Of a DNA stretch of 54,181 nucleotides, positions 1 through 9,200 are shown piece by piece. The notes beneath the pieces are model-generated. The model was not told the origin of the DNA, made no database searches, and was given only the letters and a program-made list of their open reading frames with translations. Source of the DNA: RGDT01 sp964630925. GTDB taxonomy: Bacteria; Planctomycetota; Planctomycetia; Gemmatales; Gemmataceae. The position numbers and the translations under genes were made by a program. Positions within the stretch are counted from its first letter, which is position 1. Each line of letters starts with the position of its first letter. The stretch covers positions 1 to 54,181 of the forward strand of contig CAZVZK010000068.1 in NCBI GenBank assembly GCA_964630925.1, in the 5' to 3' direction.

Positions 1-24
1 TCGCTCAGGGCACTACTGTTATAG

Positions 25-378
25 CGATGTCAAGCCACCTTGGAAGGCCTGGCCCTCAAGGAGTTCATGGGCAACCTGTTCCTGGTCGAGACCGCGCCGT
101 TCTGGGCCGACGACCTACAGGAGTTTATTGATCGGAGGCGGCGGGTGTACGACAAACTGGAGCATGGGTTCAGCAAGATGACGCCGAAGCCGACCGAGCC
201 AGAGAAGGAGGCCGCCCGCAAGAGGGCCCTCGACGAGGAGTTCAAACCGGACGAATTGAAGCGGCTGAAGACGGGCGTGTCGAACGGCGGCTACCACTAC
301 CTCGGTGCTGCCAAAATCATGGCCCCCATCGGCAAGGCGTTCGCCGAGGCTCTCGTCGGAATCAAAGCGGTCAAATAG
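25..378 (+). pseudogene. 3' fragment of a SASA-type (sialate O-acetylesterase-like) gene
   Basis: The reading frame ending at the TAG at 376-378 encodes the C-terminal part of a SASA/SGNH-hydrolase family protein: the segment VETAPFWADDLQEF and the terminal SNGGYHYLGAAKIMAPIG are typical of the last 110 residues of that family, where the His of the YHY element is the usual catalytic histidine. The GQSN nucleophile region is absent. The same frame is closed by a TAG at 22-24, and the only possible start inside is a TTG at 40, with no signal peptide. I read it as a broken gene end rather than a 112-residue protein. The left edge of the window hides whether the 5' part exists in another frame just upstream. 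Confidence 0.5.
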
Positions 379-567
379 CGTACCGACCCAGGAACGGGTA
401 GCACCCCATTCAACCGTGAAATGAGGCGAGAGTAGCCGAAAGAGGGTCCAAGGACGAATCAGGCGGGGAAGCGACTGCCATCGCACCCAGGGCGATTGCA
501 CCATTTTATATCATTCCAGACACACTCTGAGTCCTACCTCGACAACGCCAGGAAAGGAATGTTCGTG

Positions 568-2667
568 ATGAGGCAGCGCAAGCAGCATCTCGCCCGCGGC
601 ATCTTGCTGGGGATATGCATCGTGCTGGGAGTCGGCAGCGTCCTTGCCGCCCCGGAAACGAAGCAATCTCCCCTGACCCCAACCGGGGAAAAACTCCGGG
701 CGAAGTACGGAGCCTCGCTCACGGCCTTGCGGGCGGAGATCGCCAAGGCGTTGCCGAGCGTTCCTGAGCGGATGAAGTCCGAATTCCAGGCCGCTCGTCA
801 AGCGGTCAAGAAAGCCAAGGCCGATGTGGGGGCGGCCCAACAGCCGCTGAACAAGGTCGCGACCGCGGCGGCGCTGGTGGGGCACGCGAAGGGCAAGTGG
901 CTCGGCGGCGCCGAGAAGGGCATCGCGGCGGCGGAGGCGGCGCTGAAGAAGGCGACGACCGAGGCCCAACGGGAGGCAGCGAAGAAGCAATTGGCCCATT
1001 GGCAGGCGGACAAGGCGGCGGGGCTCAAGGCGCTCGCGGAACGCCAGGCCGCCCTGGATGCGGCGAAGGCGGACGAGACGAAACATCTCGAGGCGAGCAA
1101 GGCAGCCAAGGCTGTGCTCGTCAAGGCGGAGGCGGACGAACAGAAGGCCGCGAAGGCGCTCCTGGCGGAGGTGACGCCATTCCTCTCGAGCGACAAGCTG
1201 GACGCGAAGCTGGTCAAGTGCGCCGTGCTCGCCCACGCGACGCCGAAGGGGCTGGCGGAATTCGCCCAGCAGGGCAAGGAGCAGGAGGCGCTGGTGGAGG
1301 GCCTGCTGGCCGACACCGCCTTGATGAAGCAGATGCTGGAGGCCGACGGGGCCAACGGCGGCCGGTACGGCCGTGCGATGCAGATCCTCGCCGAGATCAG
1401 GAAGGCGAGCCCGCGCAGCGAGAAGGGCATCCTGCAGCGGCTGGCGTTGGGCGTCGCTTTGCAGCATGCCGTGCCGGTGGCCCAACGCAATGCCGAGGCC
1501 AAGAAGGACGCTCCCCCGGTGGTGGATCCGGTGAAGCGATACAGGCACTACGAGAAGGCCCACCTGGATGGCGAATTGGACCCGGCCTTCAAGGACATGT
1601 CGGCGTGGGAGTGCCGCCTGATCGTCGATAGCAATGCTCCCGATCACATGCTGGCCTGGGGGCGCGAGATGCTGCGGAACTACCGGCCCGACCACATCCT
1701 CAACAAGGACTACGGCTGGAGGTACTCGGGAGCGGTGAGGACGGACGTCGCGTACCGGAGCTCGCACCTCCTGCGCGATGACGACTCGCTGGAGTTCTTC
1801 CAGAACGTGTGCAAGGAGGGCGGCATTTGCGGTCGGCGCGCGTTCTTCGGAAGGTTCATCGTGCAGTCCTTCGGGCTTCCGAGCGTGCCTCGCCCCCAGA
1901 CCGGGCACGCGTCCCTGGGCCGCTGGACGCCCGATGGCTGGGTGGTCAACCTCGGTGCCGCCTGGGGAGGGGGCAAAGGGGTGGGTGGCCGCACCGACCT
2001 GGATTTCGTGCTGGAGACGCAGGTCCGCAACCACCCGGCGGACCACGTCCAGGCGTTGCGTGCCCAGTGGGTGGGGGATGCGCTGGGCGAGGAGAAGTAC
2101 GACGGCCACAAGCAGGGCAGCGGCGGATTCTGGAACATCGTGGCGCTCTTTGAGAAGAAGGCGATCGTGGCCAAGGCGAAGCCGCGCCAGCTCGCCGCGC
2201 TGGGAACGGAGCTGGGCGAGAAGAACGAGTCGGCGGCCACCCGAGCGATGGCCGTCGCGAAGGCGGTCGTGACGGAGGCCGACAGGAAGGCCACCGTCGC
2301 GCCGGATGGCGTGATCACCATCCCGGCGGGCGCGTGCACCGGAGGGGTGAGCCATGTGAAGAGCTTCCTCGGGGGGCTGCAGGTGCTGTGCGGCGGTGGC
2401 GCGTTCCAATGCGAGATCGATGTCCCGACGGCCGGCAAGTACGCTCTGACGGCGCGTGTGGTGACGGTGCACGAGGGGAGGAGCCTCCAATTGGCAGCGA
2501 ACAAAGCGGGGAGCGCGGTGACCATGGTGATCCCCTATACGTGCGGGCAGTGGCGGAAGACCGCGCCGGCCGAGGTCACGCTGGCGAAGGGGAAGAACGT
2601 GCTGGCGTTCTCGAGGCCGACGGGGAATGTCGCGATCAAGGATTTCACGCTGACGCCGGTGAAGTAG
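568..2667 (+). CDS. secreted coiled-coil / transglutaminase-like protein
   Basis: 699-residue exported protein. Residues 1-27 form a signal peptide (basic MRQRKQHLARG, then a hydrophobic core ending VLA). Residues ~50-240 are Ala/Lys/Glu-rich and predicted coiled coil. Residues ~330-530 resemble the transglutaminase-like fold: a candidate nucleophile Cys421 in GGICGRRA, followed by His447 in GHASLGRW and a strand WVVNLG that would supply the third polar residue. The last ~110 residues, after a sharp change in composition, look like a beta-sandwich carbohydrate-binding module (GKYALTARV, GKNVLAFSR). The start is the ATG at 568 with AGGAAAGGA at 550-558; an ATG at 559 in frame is the alternative. 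It could cross-link or cleave surface protein. The fold assignment is by motif only, with moderate confidence. Confidence 0.7.
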   Translation: MRQRKQHLARGILLGICIVLGVGSVLAAPETKQSPLTPTGEKLRAKYGASLTALRAEIAKALPSVPERMKSEFQAARQAVKKAKADVGAAQQPLNKVATAAALVGHAKGKWLGGAEKGIAAAEAALKKATTEAQREAAKKQLAHWQADKAAGLKALAERQAALDAAKADETKHLEASKAAKAVLVKAEADEQKAAKALLAEVTPFLSSDKLDAKLVKCAVLAHATPKGLAEFAQQGKEQEALVEGLLADTALMKQMLEADGANGGRYGRAMQILAEIRKASPRSEKGILQRLALGVALQHAVPVAQRNAEAKKDAPPVVDPVKRYRHYEKAHLDGELDPAFKDMSAWECRLIVDSNAPDHMLAWGREMLRNYRPDHILNKDYGWRYSGAVRTDVAYRSSHLLRDDDSLEFFQNVCKEGGICGRRAFFGRFIVQSFGLPSVPRPQTGHASLGRWTPDGWVVNLGAAWGGGKGVGGRTDLDFVLETQVRNHPADHVQALRAQWVGDALGEEKYDGHKQGSGGFWNIVALFEKKAIVAKAKPRQLAALGTELGEKNESAATRAMAVAKAVVTEADRKATVAPDGVITIPAGACTGGVSHVKSFLGGLQVLCGGGAFQCEIDVPTAGKYALTARVVTVHEGRSLQLAANKAGSAVTMVIPYTCGQWRKTAPAEVTLAKGKNVLAFSRPTGNVAIKDFTLTPVK

Positions 2668-2756
2668 CGTCTCGGAGACGTGCAAGCCGGACTTGCTGGG
2701 ATCCGGCGATCAGGGGTTGACGGATGAGGCTTACTCAATCAATAGGAGACGGATCG

Positions 2757-3860
2757 ATGGGCTGGAATCGGATCAGCGGCGTCCTGTGCCTGCTCGGGGC
2801 CCTCGCGATGGGGCTGCCCGGTGCCGGCGCGCAGGATACGGACAAGAAGGACACGAAGGAGGTCGCCAGGCACGACGGCAAGCCTGCGGACATGACCAAG
2901 CCGGTCCAGGTGTTCATCCTGCTCGGCCAATCCAACATGGTCGGCCTGGGAAAGGTGAAAGGCGGCACGGTCTCTCTGGAGCACGCGGTCAAGGAGAAGA
3001 AGAAATACCAGTACCTCGTGGATGACGCGGGCAAGTGGATCGAGCGGAAGGATGTCCGCTTCGTGCGATACATGTCCGGCAAGGGCCCGCTCAACAACGA
3101 GTGGATGACCGTGAAGGGCAACACCCTCGGCCCGGAATTCGGGATCGGCCATCGGCTGGGGAACGCGATCGAGGCGCCCGTGATGATCCTCAAATGCTGC
3201 ATCGGCAACCGCAGCCTCGGCTGGGACCTCGTCCCCCCGGGCAGCGAGCGATACGTGATGGATGGGAAGGTGTACCCCGCCTACAAGGAGAAGCCGGATT
3301 CCTGGCCGGCCGATCCGGAGAAGGGCAAGGCCACCGCGCCCCCGCCGTGGCTTGACAAGAAGGGGAAGCCGATCGACTGGTATGCCGGCAAGCAGTGGGA
3401 TTTCGACATCGGCGACGCCAAGAAGGCCCTGGCCGACCTCGACAAGCACTACCCCGGAGCCAAAGGCTACGAGGTCGCCGGATTCTTTTTCTGGCAGGGC
3501 GAGAAGGACGTCGGCAATCCCGCCCACGCCGCCAAGTACGAGGAGAACCTCGTCCGGTTCATCAAGGCGCTGCGCAAGGAGTTCAAGGCCCCGGACGCGA
3601 GGTTCGTCCTGGCGACGCTGGGCGAGGCCAAGAAAGGCAGCGGCGGCAACGGCGGCAAAGTGCTCGAAGCCCACCTGGCCGTGGACGGCAAGAGCGGCAA
3701 GCATGCGGAGTTCAAAGGCAACGTGGCCACCGTCTACACCCACCCGATGGCGCAAGGCGGCAGCGGCAACGGCCACTACGGCGGCAAGGCCGAAGTTTAC
3801 ATGGATGTCGGCGAGGCCATGGGCCGGGCGATGGTGGAGCTGCTCAAGGGGATGAAATAA
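2757..3860 (+). CDS. secreted SASA-family carbohydrate esterase (sialate O-acetylesterase-like)
   Basis: 367-residue exported SGNH hydrolase expected to remove O-acetyl groups from sugars. Signal peptide residues 1-30 (hydrophobic CLLGALAMGLPGAGA). The nucleophile block is LLGQSNMVG with Ser59; a WQGE block (from Trp246) marks the conserved Gln/Glu segment, and the late His340 in GNGHYGGK is the likely catalytic histidine. The C-terminal DVGEAMGRAMVELLKG is typical of the planctomycete branch. The start is the ATG at 2757, preceded by GGAG at 2745-2748; upstream ATG codons lack a ribosome site and would bury the signal peptide. It lies upstream of a DUF1080 gene and a sulfatase, which suggests joint action on decorated polysaccharide. 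Confidence 0.85.
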   Translation: MGWNRISGVLCLLGALAMGLPGAGAQDTDKKDTKEVARHDGKPADMTKPVQVFILLGQSNMVGLGKVKGGTVSLEHAVKEKKKYQYLVDDAGKWIERKDVRFVRYMSGKGPLNNEWMTVKGNTLGPEFGIGHRLGNAIEAPVMILKCCIGNRSLGWDLVPPGSERYVMDGKVYPAYKEKPDSWPADPEKGKATAPPPWLDKKGKPIDWYAGKQWDFDIGDAKKALADLDKHYPGAKGYEVAGFFFWQGEKDVGNPAHAAKYEENLVRFIKALRKEFKAPDARFVLATLGEAKKGSGGNGGKVLEAHLAVDGKSGKHAEFKGNVATVYTHPMAQGGSGNGHYGGKAEVYMDVGEAMGRAMVELLKGMK

Positions 3861-3885
3861 GGGGCGGGGCGGGCGGCGGGCACGC

Positions 3886-3921
3886 GCCGCCTGGTCCGCC
3901 GACAACTGCGGACCAGGCGGC
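3886..3921. other. perfect 14-bp inverted repeat (hairpin)
   Basis: Left arm 3886-3899 and right arm 3908-3921 are perfect reverse complements, with an 8-nt loop at 3900-3907. It lies 25 nt after the esterase stop codon and 35 nt before the DUF1080 start. There is no T tract on either strand, so a simple intrinsic terminator is unlikely. A transcript-stabilising or processing stem, or a partial attenuator between the two genes, fits better. Confidence 0.6.
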
Positions 3922-3956
3922 ACTGCCCATCGAACACGTACCGAGGAGGCGACCAG

Positions 3957-4700
3957 ATGACAACCGCGCTGCTGCTCGCGATGGCTTCGTTCGCGGCGGA
4001 CCCAGGCTTCAAGCCGGATCAAAGCAAGCTCCCCGCCCCCCCGCCGAAGGGGGCGACCGTGCTGCTCGACGAGAAGGGGAACCACTCGTTCCTGAGCATG
4101 ACCGGGGAGAAGATCGACTGGCCGGTCGTTGGCGGGGTGATGGTCCCGACGCCCAGGAAGAACCGGAACCACGTCGTTTCGAAACTGCACTTCAAGGACG
4201 CCGACATCCACGTCGAGTTCCTGCTGCCGGAGAAGGGGCCGGGGAACAGCGGGGTGTACATCCACGGGCACTATGAGGTGCAGATCTTCAACTCGTTCGG
4301 CAGGAAGAAGGTCACGCAGGAAGACGCCGGTGCCGTGTACGGGTTCTCGCCGCCGCTGGAGAACGCCTGCCGAAAGCCGGGCGAGTGGCAGGTGTTCGAC
4401 ATCCGCTACCGGGCGCCGCGGCGGGACGAGTCGGGGAAGATCGTCGAGGACGGGGCCGCCACGGTGTGGTTCAACGGGAAGAAGGTGCAGGACGGCGCCC
4501 GGTTCGGCGAGCCGAAGTCCGTGTTCCACCCGTTCCGATTCGGCAACACCCCGTACCTGGACAAGATCCGCGACCGCCAGAGGAAGACGATGACCGGCCC
4601 GGTGTTCCTCCAGGATCACGGCAACCCGGTGAAGTTCCGCAACGTGTGGGTCCTGCCGGCCGACAAGCACGCCTTCACCTACGAACCCGAGAAGAAGTGA
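3957..4700 (+). CDS. secreted DUF1080 protein (3-keto-disaccharide hydrolase-like)
   Basis: 247-residue protein with a short leader (MTTALLLAMASFAA). The body is a concanavalin-like beta-sandwich of the DUF1080 / 3-keto-disaccharide hydrolase family: KLHFKDADIHVEFLLP, then GNSGVYIHGHYEVQIFNS, then the late VKFRNVWVLP strand, in the usual order and length. Members are abundant in planctomycetes and some cleave 3-keto-glycosides. A GGAGG ribosome site lies just before the ATG (CGAGGAGGCGACCAG). It is flanked by the SASA esterase and a sulfatase on the same strand, consistent with a glycan-degradation series. Family assignment is firm; the substrate is unknown. Confidence 0.85.
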   Translation: MTTALLLAMASFAADPGFKPDQSKLPAPPPKGATVLLDEKGNHSFLSMTGEKIDWPVVGGVMVPTPRKNRNHVVSKLHFKDADIHVEFLLPEKGPGNSGVYIHGHYEVQIFNSFGRKKVTQEDAGAVYGFSPPLENACRKPGEWQVFDIRYRAPRRDESGKIVEDGAATVWFNGKKVQDGARFGEPKSVFHPFRFGNTPYLDKIRDRQRKTMTGPVFLQDHGNPVKFRNVWVLPADKHAFTYEPEKK

Positions 4701-4762
4701 GCGAGGTCCGGCCTCGCCCGGAACGGGCGGGCCTGACGCTTCACGAGACGGAGGAATCGGCC

Positions 4763-6157
4763 ATGCGTCCGCGGATTCGACCCGCAAGCACCGCCATCAC
4801 GGCGATCATCGTGCTGCTCTGGGCCGCCACCGGCGGGCTCGCCGCCGACCGCAAGCCCAACTTCCTGTTCATCTACTCCGACGACCACCGCTGGGACGCG
4901 ATGGGCGTGGTGCAGAAGGAGCAGGGCAAGCGAGCGCGGTTCCCGTGGTTCAAGTCGCCCCACCTTGACCGGCTGGCGACCGGCGGCGTGCGGTTCCGCA
5001 ACGCCTTCGTCACCCTGTCGCTGTGCGCCCCGAGTCGGGCGGCGTTCCTCACCGGCCGGTACAACCACGCCAACGGCCTCACGAACAACAGCACGCCGTT
5101 CCCCGAGGACGCCGTCACCCACGCCACCCTGCTGCGTGAGGCCGGTTACAAGACGGCGTACGTCGGCAAGTGGCACATGGGCAACCAGCGCGGCCCGCGG
5201 CCGGGTTTCGACTACTCGGCCAGCTACGTCGGGCAGGGTCGGCATCAGGATTGCCCGTTCGAGATCGACGGCAAGGCCACCCCGACGAAAGGCTGGGTGG
5301 ACGAGGTGAGCGCCGGCTACGCCATCGCGTGGATGAAGGAGAACCGCGACAAGCCGTTCTCCATGGTGGTCGGGTTGAAAAGCCCGCACAGCCCGCGGGG
5401 CGGGAAGAACCTGCCGGAGCGCCTACGGAAGCTGTACGCCGACGAGACCAGCCGCTCCACCCCGAACTGCGGCGTGCCGGCGATCTTCCACGAGAAGGAT
5501 CCCAAGACGGGCAAGTACCCCACCGGCCTGGCCGACAACGCCGTTCACCTCGACTACCTGCGTCACATCGCGGTGGTGGACGAGAACGTCGGCCGATTGC
5601 TCGACGCGCTCGACCGCCTGAAGCTGTCCGACGACACCGTCGTCGTGTACACGAGCGACAACGGGTACTACCTGGGCGAACACAGCTCCGGCGACAAGAG
5701 GTCGCTGTACGAGGAGTCGATCCGCATTCCGATGCTGGTGCGATACCCGCGGCTGTTCGGCAAGGGGAAAACGGTGGACGAGATGGTGCTGAACATCGAC
5801 CTCGCGCCGACCTTGCTCGATCTCGCAGGGGCGAAGGTGCCGGGAACGATGCAGGGGGCGAGCTGGAAGGAGCTGGCCGCCGGCCGCAAGCCGGCCGGCT
5901 GGCGGCGGTCGTTCTTCGCCCAGTACTGCAAGGAGCTGGGCAACGTGCCCACGTGCTACGCGATCCGCACCACCACTCACAAGCTGGTGAAGTATCCGGG
6001 GCATCCCGAGTGGGCCGAGGTGTTCGACCTGGCCGCTGATCCGTACGAGATCAAGAACCTCGCCTCCGACGCCGACTTGGCGGGGAAGCTGGAAGGCGAG
6101 TTGGCCAAGCTGATCAAGGCCGTTGGCTACCCCGAGCCGAAGGGCGGCGGCAAGTAG
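4763..6157 (+). CDS. secreted sulfatase, Cys-type
   Basis: 464-residue exported sulfatase of the alkaline-phosphatase superfamily. Residues 1-27 form the signal peptide. The metal-binding start FLFIYSDDHRWD supplies the paired aspartates, and LCAPSRAAFLTGR is the formylglycine signature with Cys88 as the residue to be oxidised. KTAYVGKWHMG and YTSDNGYYLGEH are the later conserved active-site blocks. It should hydrolyse sulfate esters on polysaccharide outside the cytoplasm after maturation by a formylglycine-generating enzyme. No functional FGE is visible in the window (the FGE-like gene at 16639 lacks the needed cysteines). The start is the ATG at 4763, after GGAGGAA. Confidence 0.92.
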   Translation: MRPRIRPASTAITAIIVLLWAATGGLAADRKPNFLFIYSDDHRWDAMGVVQKEQGKRARFPWFKSPHLDRLATGGVRFRNAFVTLSLCAPSRAAFLTGRYNHANGLTNNSTPFPEDAVTHATLLREAGYKTAYVGKWHMGNQRGPRPGFDYSASYVGQGRHQDCPFEIDGKATPTKGWVDEVSAGYAIAWMKENRDKPFSMVVGLKSPHSPRGGKNLPERLRKLYADETSRSTPNCGVPAIFHEKDPKTGKYPTGLADNAVHLDYLRHIAVVDENVGRLLDALDRLKLSDDTVVVYTSDNGYYLGEHSSGDKRSLYEESIRIPMLVRYPRLFGKGKTVDEMVLNIDLAPTLLDLAGAKVPGTMQGASWKELAAGRKPAGWRRSFFAQYCKELGNVPTCYAIRTTTHKLVKYPGHPEWAEVFDLAADPYEIKNLASDADLAGKLEGELAKLIKAVGYPEPKGGGK

Positions 6158-6217
6158 TCCGCGGCAGGCGAGGTGGATCGTTCTGGATGTCCGAACATCA
6201 GGCGGCCGGAGAGAACC

Positions 6218-9200
6218 GTGACGCGATCTCGCAAACCGTGGCAGTGGCATCTCGGCATCATGACGGTGTTGATCGTCACGGGTGGGACACTCCGCGCCGA
6301 CGCCCCCTCCGCCGACTCCCTCCTGTCGGTCGGCCGCCTATTCGGGGTCAAGGTGTTCGACACCGAACAACTCCCTGCACGACGGTGGAGCAAGCGATCA
6401 GCGACCTACTTCACCCTGGAGAAGCCCGCCACCGGGAAAGGGAAGGAGTTGGTGCGCCACGACCCCGCCACGGGGAAGAAAGACGTTGTCGTCCCAGCGA
6501 CGGGGTTCGTCCCCGAAGGGGCCAAGGAGCCGCTCGCGGTGGACGCCTACGAGCTCTCCGCCGACGAATCACGGGTGCTGTTGTACACGAACACCCAAAG
6601 GGTCTGGCGGCGGAACACCCGCGGTGATTACTGGGTGCTTCACGTGGCGACACGCAAGCTCAGGAAGCTGGGCGGGGACGCCGCCCCGTCGTCCCTGATG
6701 TTCGCCACGCTGTCGCCGGACGGCACACGGGCCGCCTTCGTCCGCGGGAACAACCTGTATGTCCAGGACATCGATAGCCTGAAGATCACCCAGCTCACCA
6801 CCGACGGATCGAAGACGCTGATCAACGGCACGTCCGACTGGGTGAACGAGGAGGAGCTGGGCTTGCGGGACTGCTTCCGATGGAGCCCGGACGGACGGCG
6901 CATCCTGTTCTGGCAGTTCGACACCACCGGCGTGGCAGAGTTCCACCTCATCGACAACGTCGTCAGCAAGTCGCCGCGGATCACGTCGTTCGCCTACCCG
7001 AAGGTGGGCGAGAAGAACTCCGCCACGCGGCTCGGCGTGATCCCGGCGGCCGGCGGGAAGGTGCAGTGGCTCGACCTGGCCGGCGACCCGCGCGAGCACT
7101 ACCTGCCCCACGCCGGTTGGACTCCGGACGGCTCGCACCTTCTGGTTCAGCAGTTCAACCGGCTCCAGACGGAGCTCCGGGTGTGGCGGGTCGATCCCGC
7201 CACCGGAAAGGCGACGGCCGTGTTCACCGAGAAAGACGCCGCCTGGTTGGAGAACGAGAACCCGTGGCGGTGGCTGGACGGCGGCAAGAGCTTCCTCTGG
7301 CTCAGCGAGCGGTCGGGGTGGCGACACGCCTACCGTGCCCCCATCGATGGCTCGCCCATGGCGCCGATCACGAAAGGCGAGTTCGACGTGATCGGCATCG
7401 AGGCCGTGGACAAGGCGGGCGGGTGGCTGTACTACGCGGCCTCGCCGGAGAACGCGACCCAACGATACCTGTTCCGGGTGAAGCTCGACGGCAGCAAGAC
7501 CGAGCAGCTCTCTCCCGCGAAGCAGGCCGGCTGGCACGCCTACGACTTCTCCCCTGATGCGAAGTGGGCCGTCCACACCTGGTCGAACTTCACCACCCCG
7601 CCGGTGGTGGAACTGGTGCGGCCGGGCGAGCACGCCGCGGTTCTCACGCTGGCCGACAACGCGAAACTGCGGGCCAAGCTCGCCACGTTGAAGCGGCCAG
7701 AGATCGAGTTCCTGAAGGTGCCGATCGGCGGGGGCGTGGTGCTGGACGGATGGAGCATCAGGCCCGCCGAGGCCGGACCCGAGGCGAAGCTGCCGCTGCT
7801 CATGTACGTGTACGGCGAGCCGCACGGCCAGACGGTGCGGGACGCCTGGCCCGGGCCCCGCGGGCTGTGGCACTGGCTGCTCGCCCAGCAGGGCTTCGTC
7901 GTGGCCAGCGTCGACAACCGGGGGACCAACGTGCCGCGCGGCCGTGAGTGGCGGAAGTCCGTCCACCGCAAGATCGGGATCCTCGCGCCGGCGGAGCAGT
8001 CGGCGGCGGTGCGCGAGCTGCTGAAGCGGTGGCCGTTCGTCGATCCGAGCCGGGTGGGCTCCTGGGGGTGGAGCGGCGGGGGCAGCATGAGCTTGAACGC
8101 CCTGTTCCGGCACCCGGACCTGTACCGCGCCGGCATCGCCGTCGCACCCGTTGCCGACCAAAGGCTGTACGACACGATCTACCAGGAGCGGTACATGGGG
8201 CTGCCGGCGGACAACGCGGCGGGCTACCGCGACGGCTCCCCGATCACCCACGCCGGCAGGCTGCGGGGCAACCTGCTGCTCGTCCACGGCACGGGCGACG
8301 ACAACTGCCACTACCAGGGCACCGAGCGGCTGATGGAGGAGCTGATCGCCAGGGGGAAGCGGTTCAGCGTGCTGCCGTACCCGAACCGCACCCACGCCAT
8401 CAAGGAGGGCCGCAATACCGAGCAGCATCTGATGGAGGCGATGACGCGATTCCTCCGCGACAACCTGCAATCCCCGCACGCCCCCGCCCCGGAGCCCGTT
8501 TACGAGACACGAGCCCTCCGCGGGTGGACGCTGCACATCAACCGGGAGCTGCTGGCCGCCGACGCGAGGCCGACCGCGAAGGCGCTCGAGCTGCTCGACC
8601 GCCAACTGGTCGAGATCACGAAGGTGGTGCCCAAGGCCGCCGTCGCGAAGCTCCGGAAGGTCCCCCTCTACTTCAACCCGGAGTATCCCGGCGTTCGGCC
8701 GCTCGCCGAGTACCACCCCGGCGCGGAATGGCTGCGCAAGAACGGCCGCGACCCGGCGATGGCGAAAGGCGTCGAGTTCACCAACGTCCGCACCTTCCAG
8801 GCCGAGGTGAACCGCATGCCGTGGTTCGTGCTGCACGAGCTCGCCCACGCGTACCACGACCGGGAGCTGCCCAAGGGGTTCGGCAACCCGGACATCGCCG
8901 GCGCGTTCGTCAGGGCGAAGGAGGCCGGCAAGTACGACAAGGTCGAACGCCACCACGGCAACGGGAGACCGAACACGTTCGAAAAAGCCTACGCGATGAC
9001 GACCCCGATGGAGTACTTCGCCGAGACGACCGAGGCGTACTTCGGCCGGAACGACTTCTTCCCGTTCACCCGCGACGAGCTGAAGAAGCACGACCCGGCG
9101 ATCCACGAGCTGCTGGGGAAGCTCTGGGAGGTCGCGGCCGACATCGCCCCCCCGGCGGCCCCGCCGATGCTCGCGCAGCAACTGCTGAAGGAATCGCCGG

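Noticed and set aside
2739..4787. Long open frame on the minus strand (682 codons)
   Set aside because: It mirrors three well-supported plus-strand genes; composition is Arg/Leu/Val/His-rich, as expected for a GC-rich antisense frame, and has no motif.
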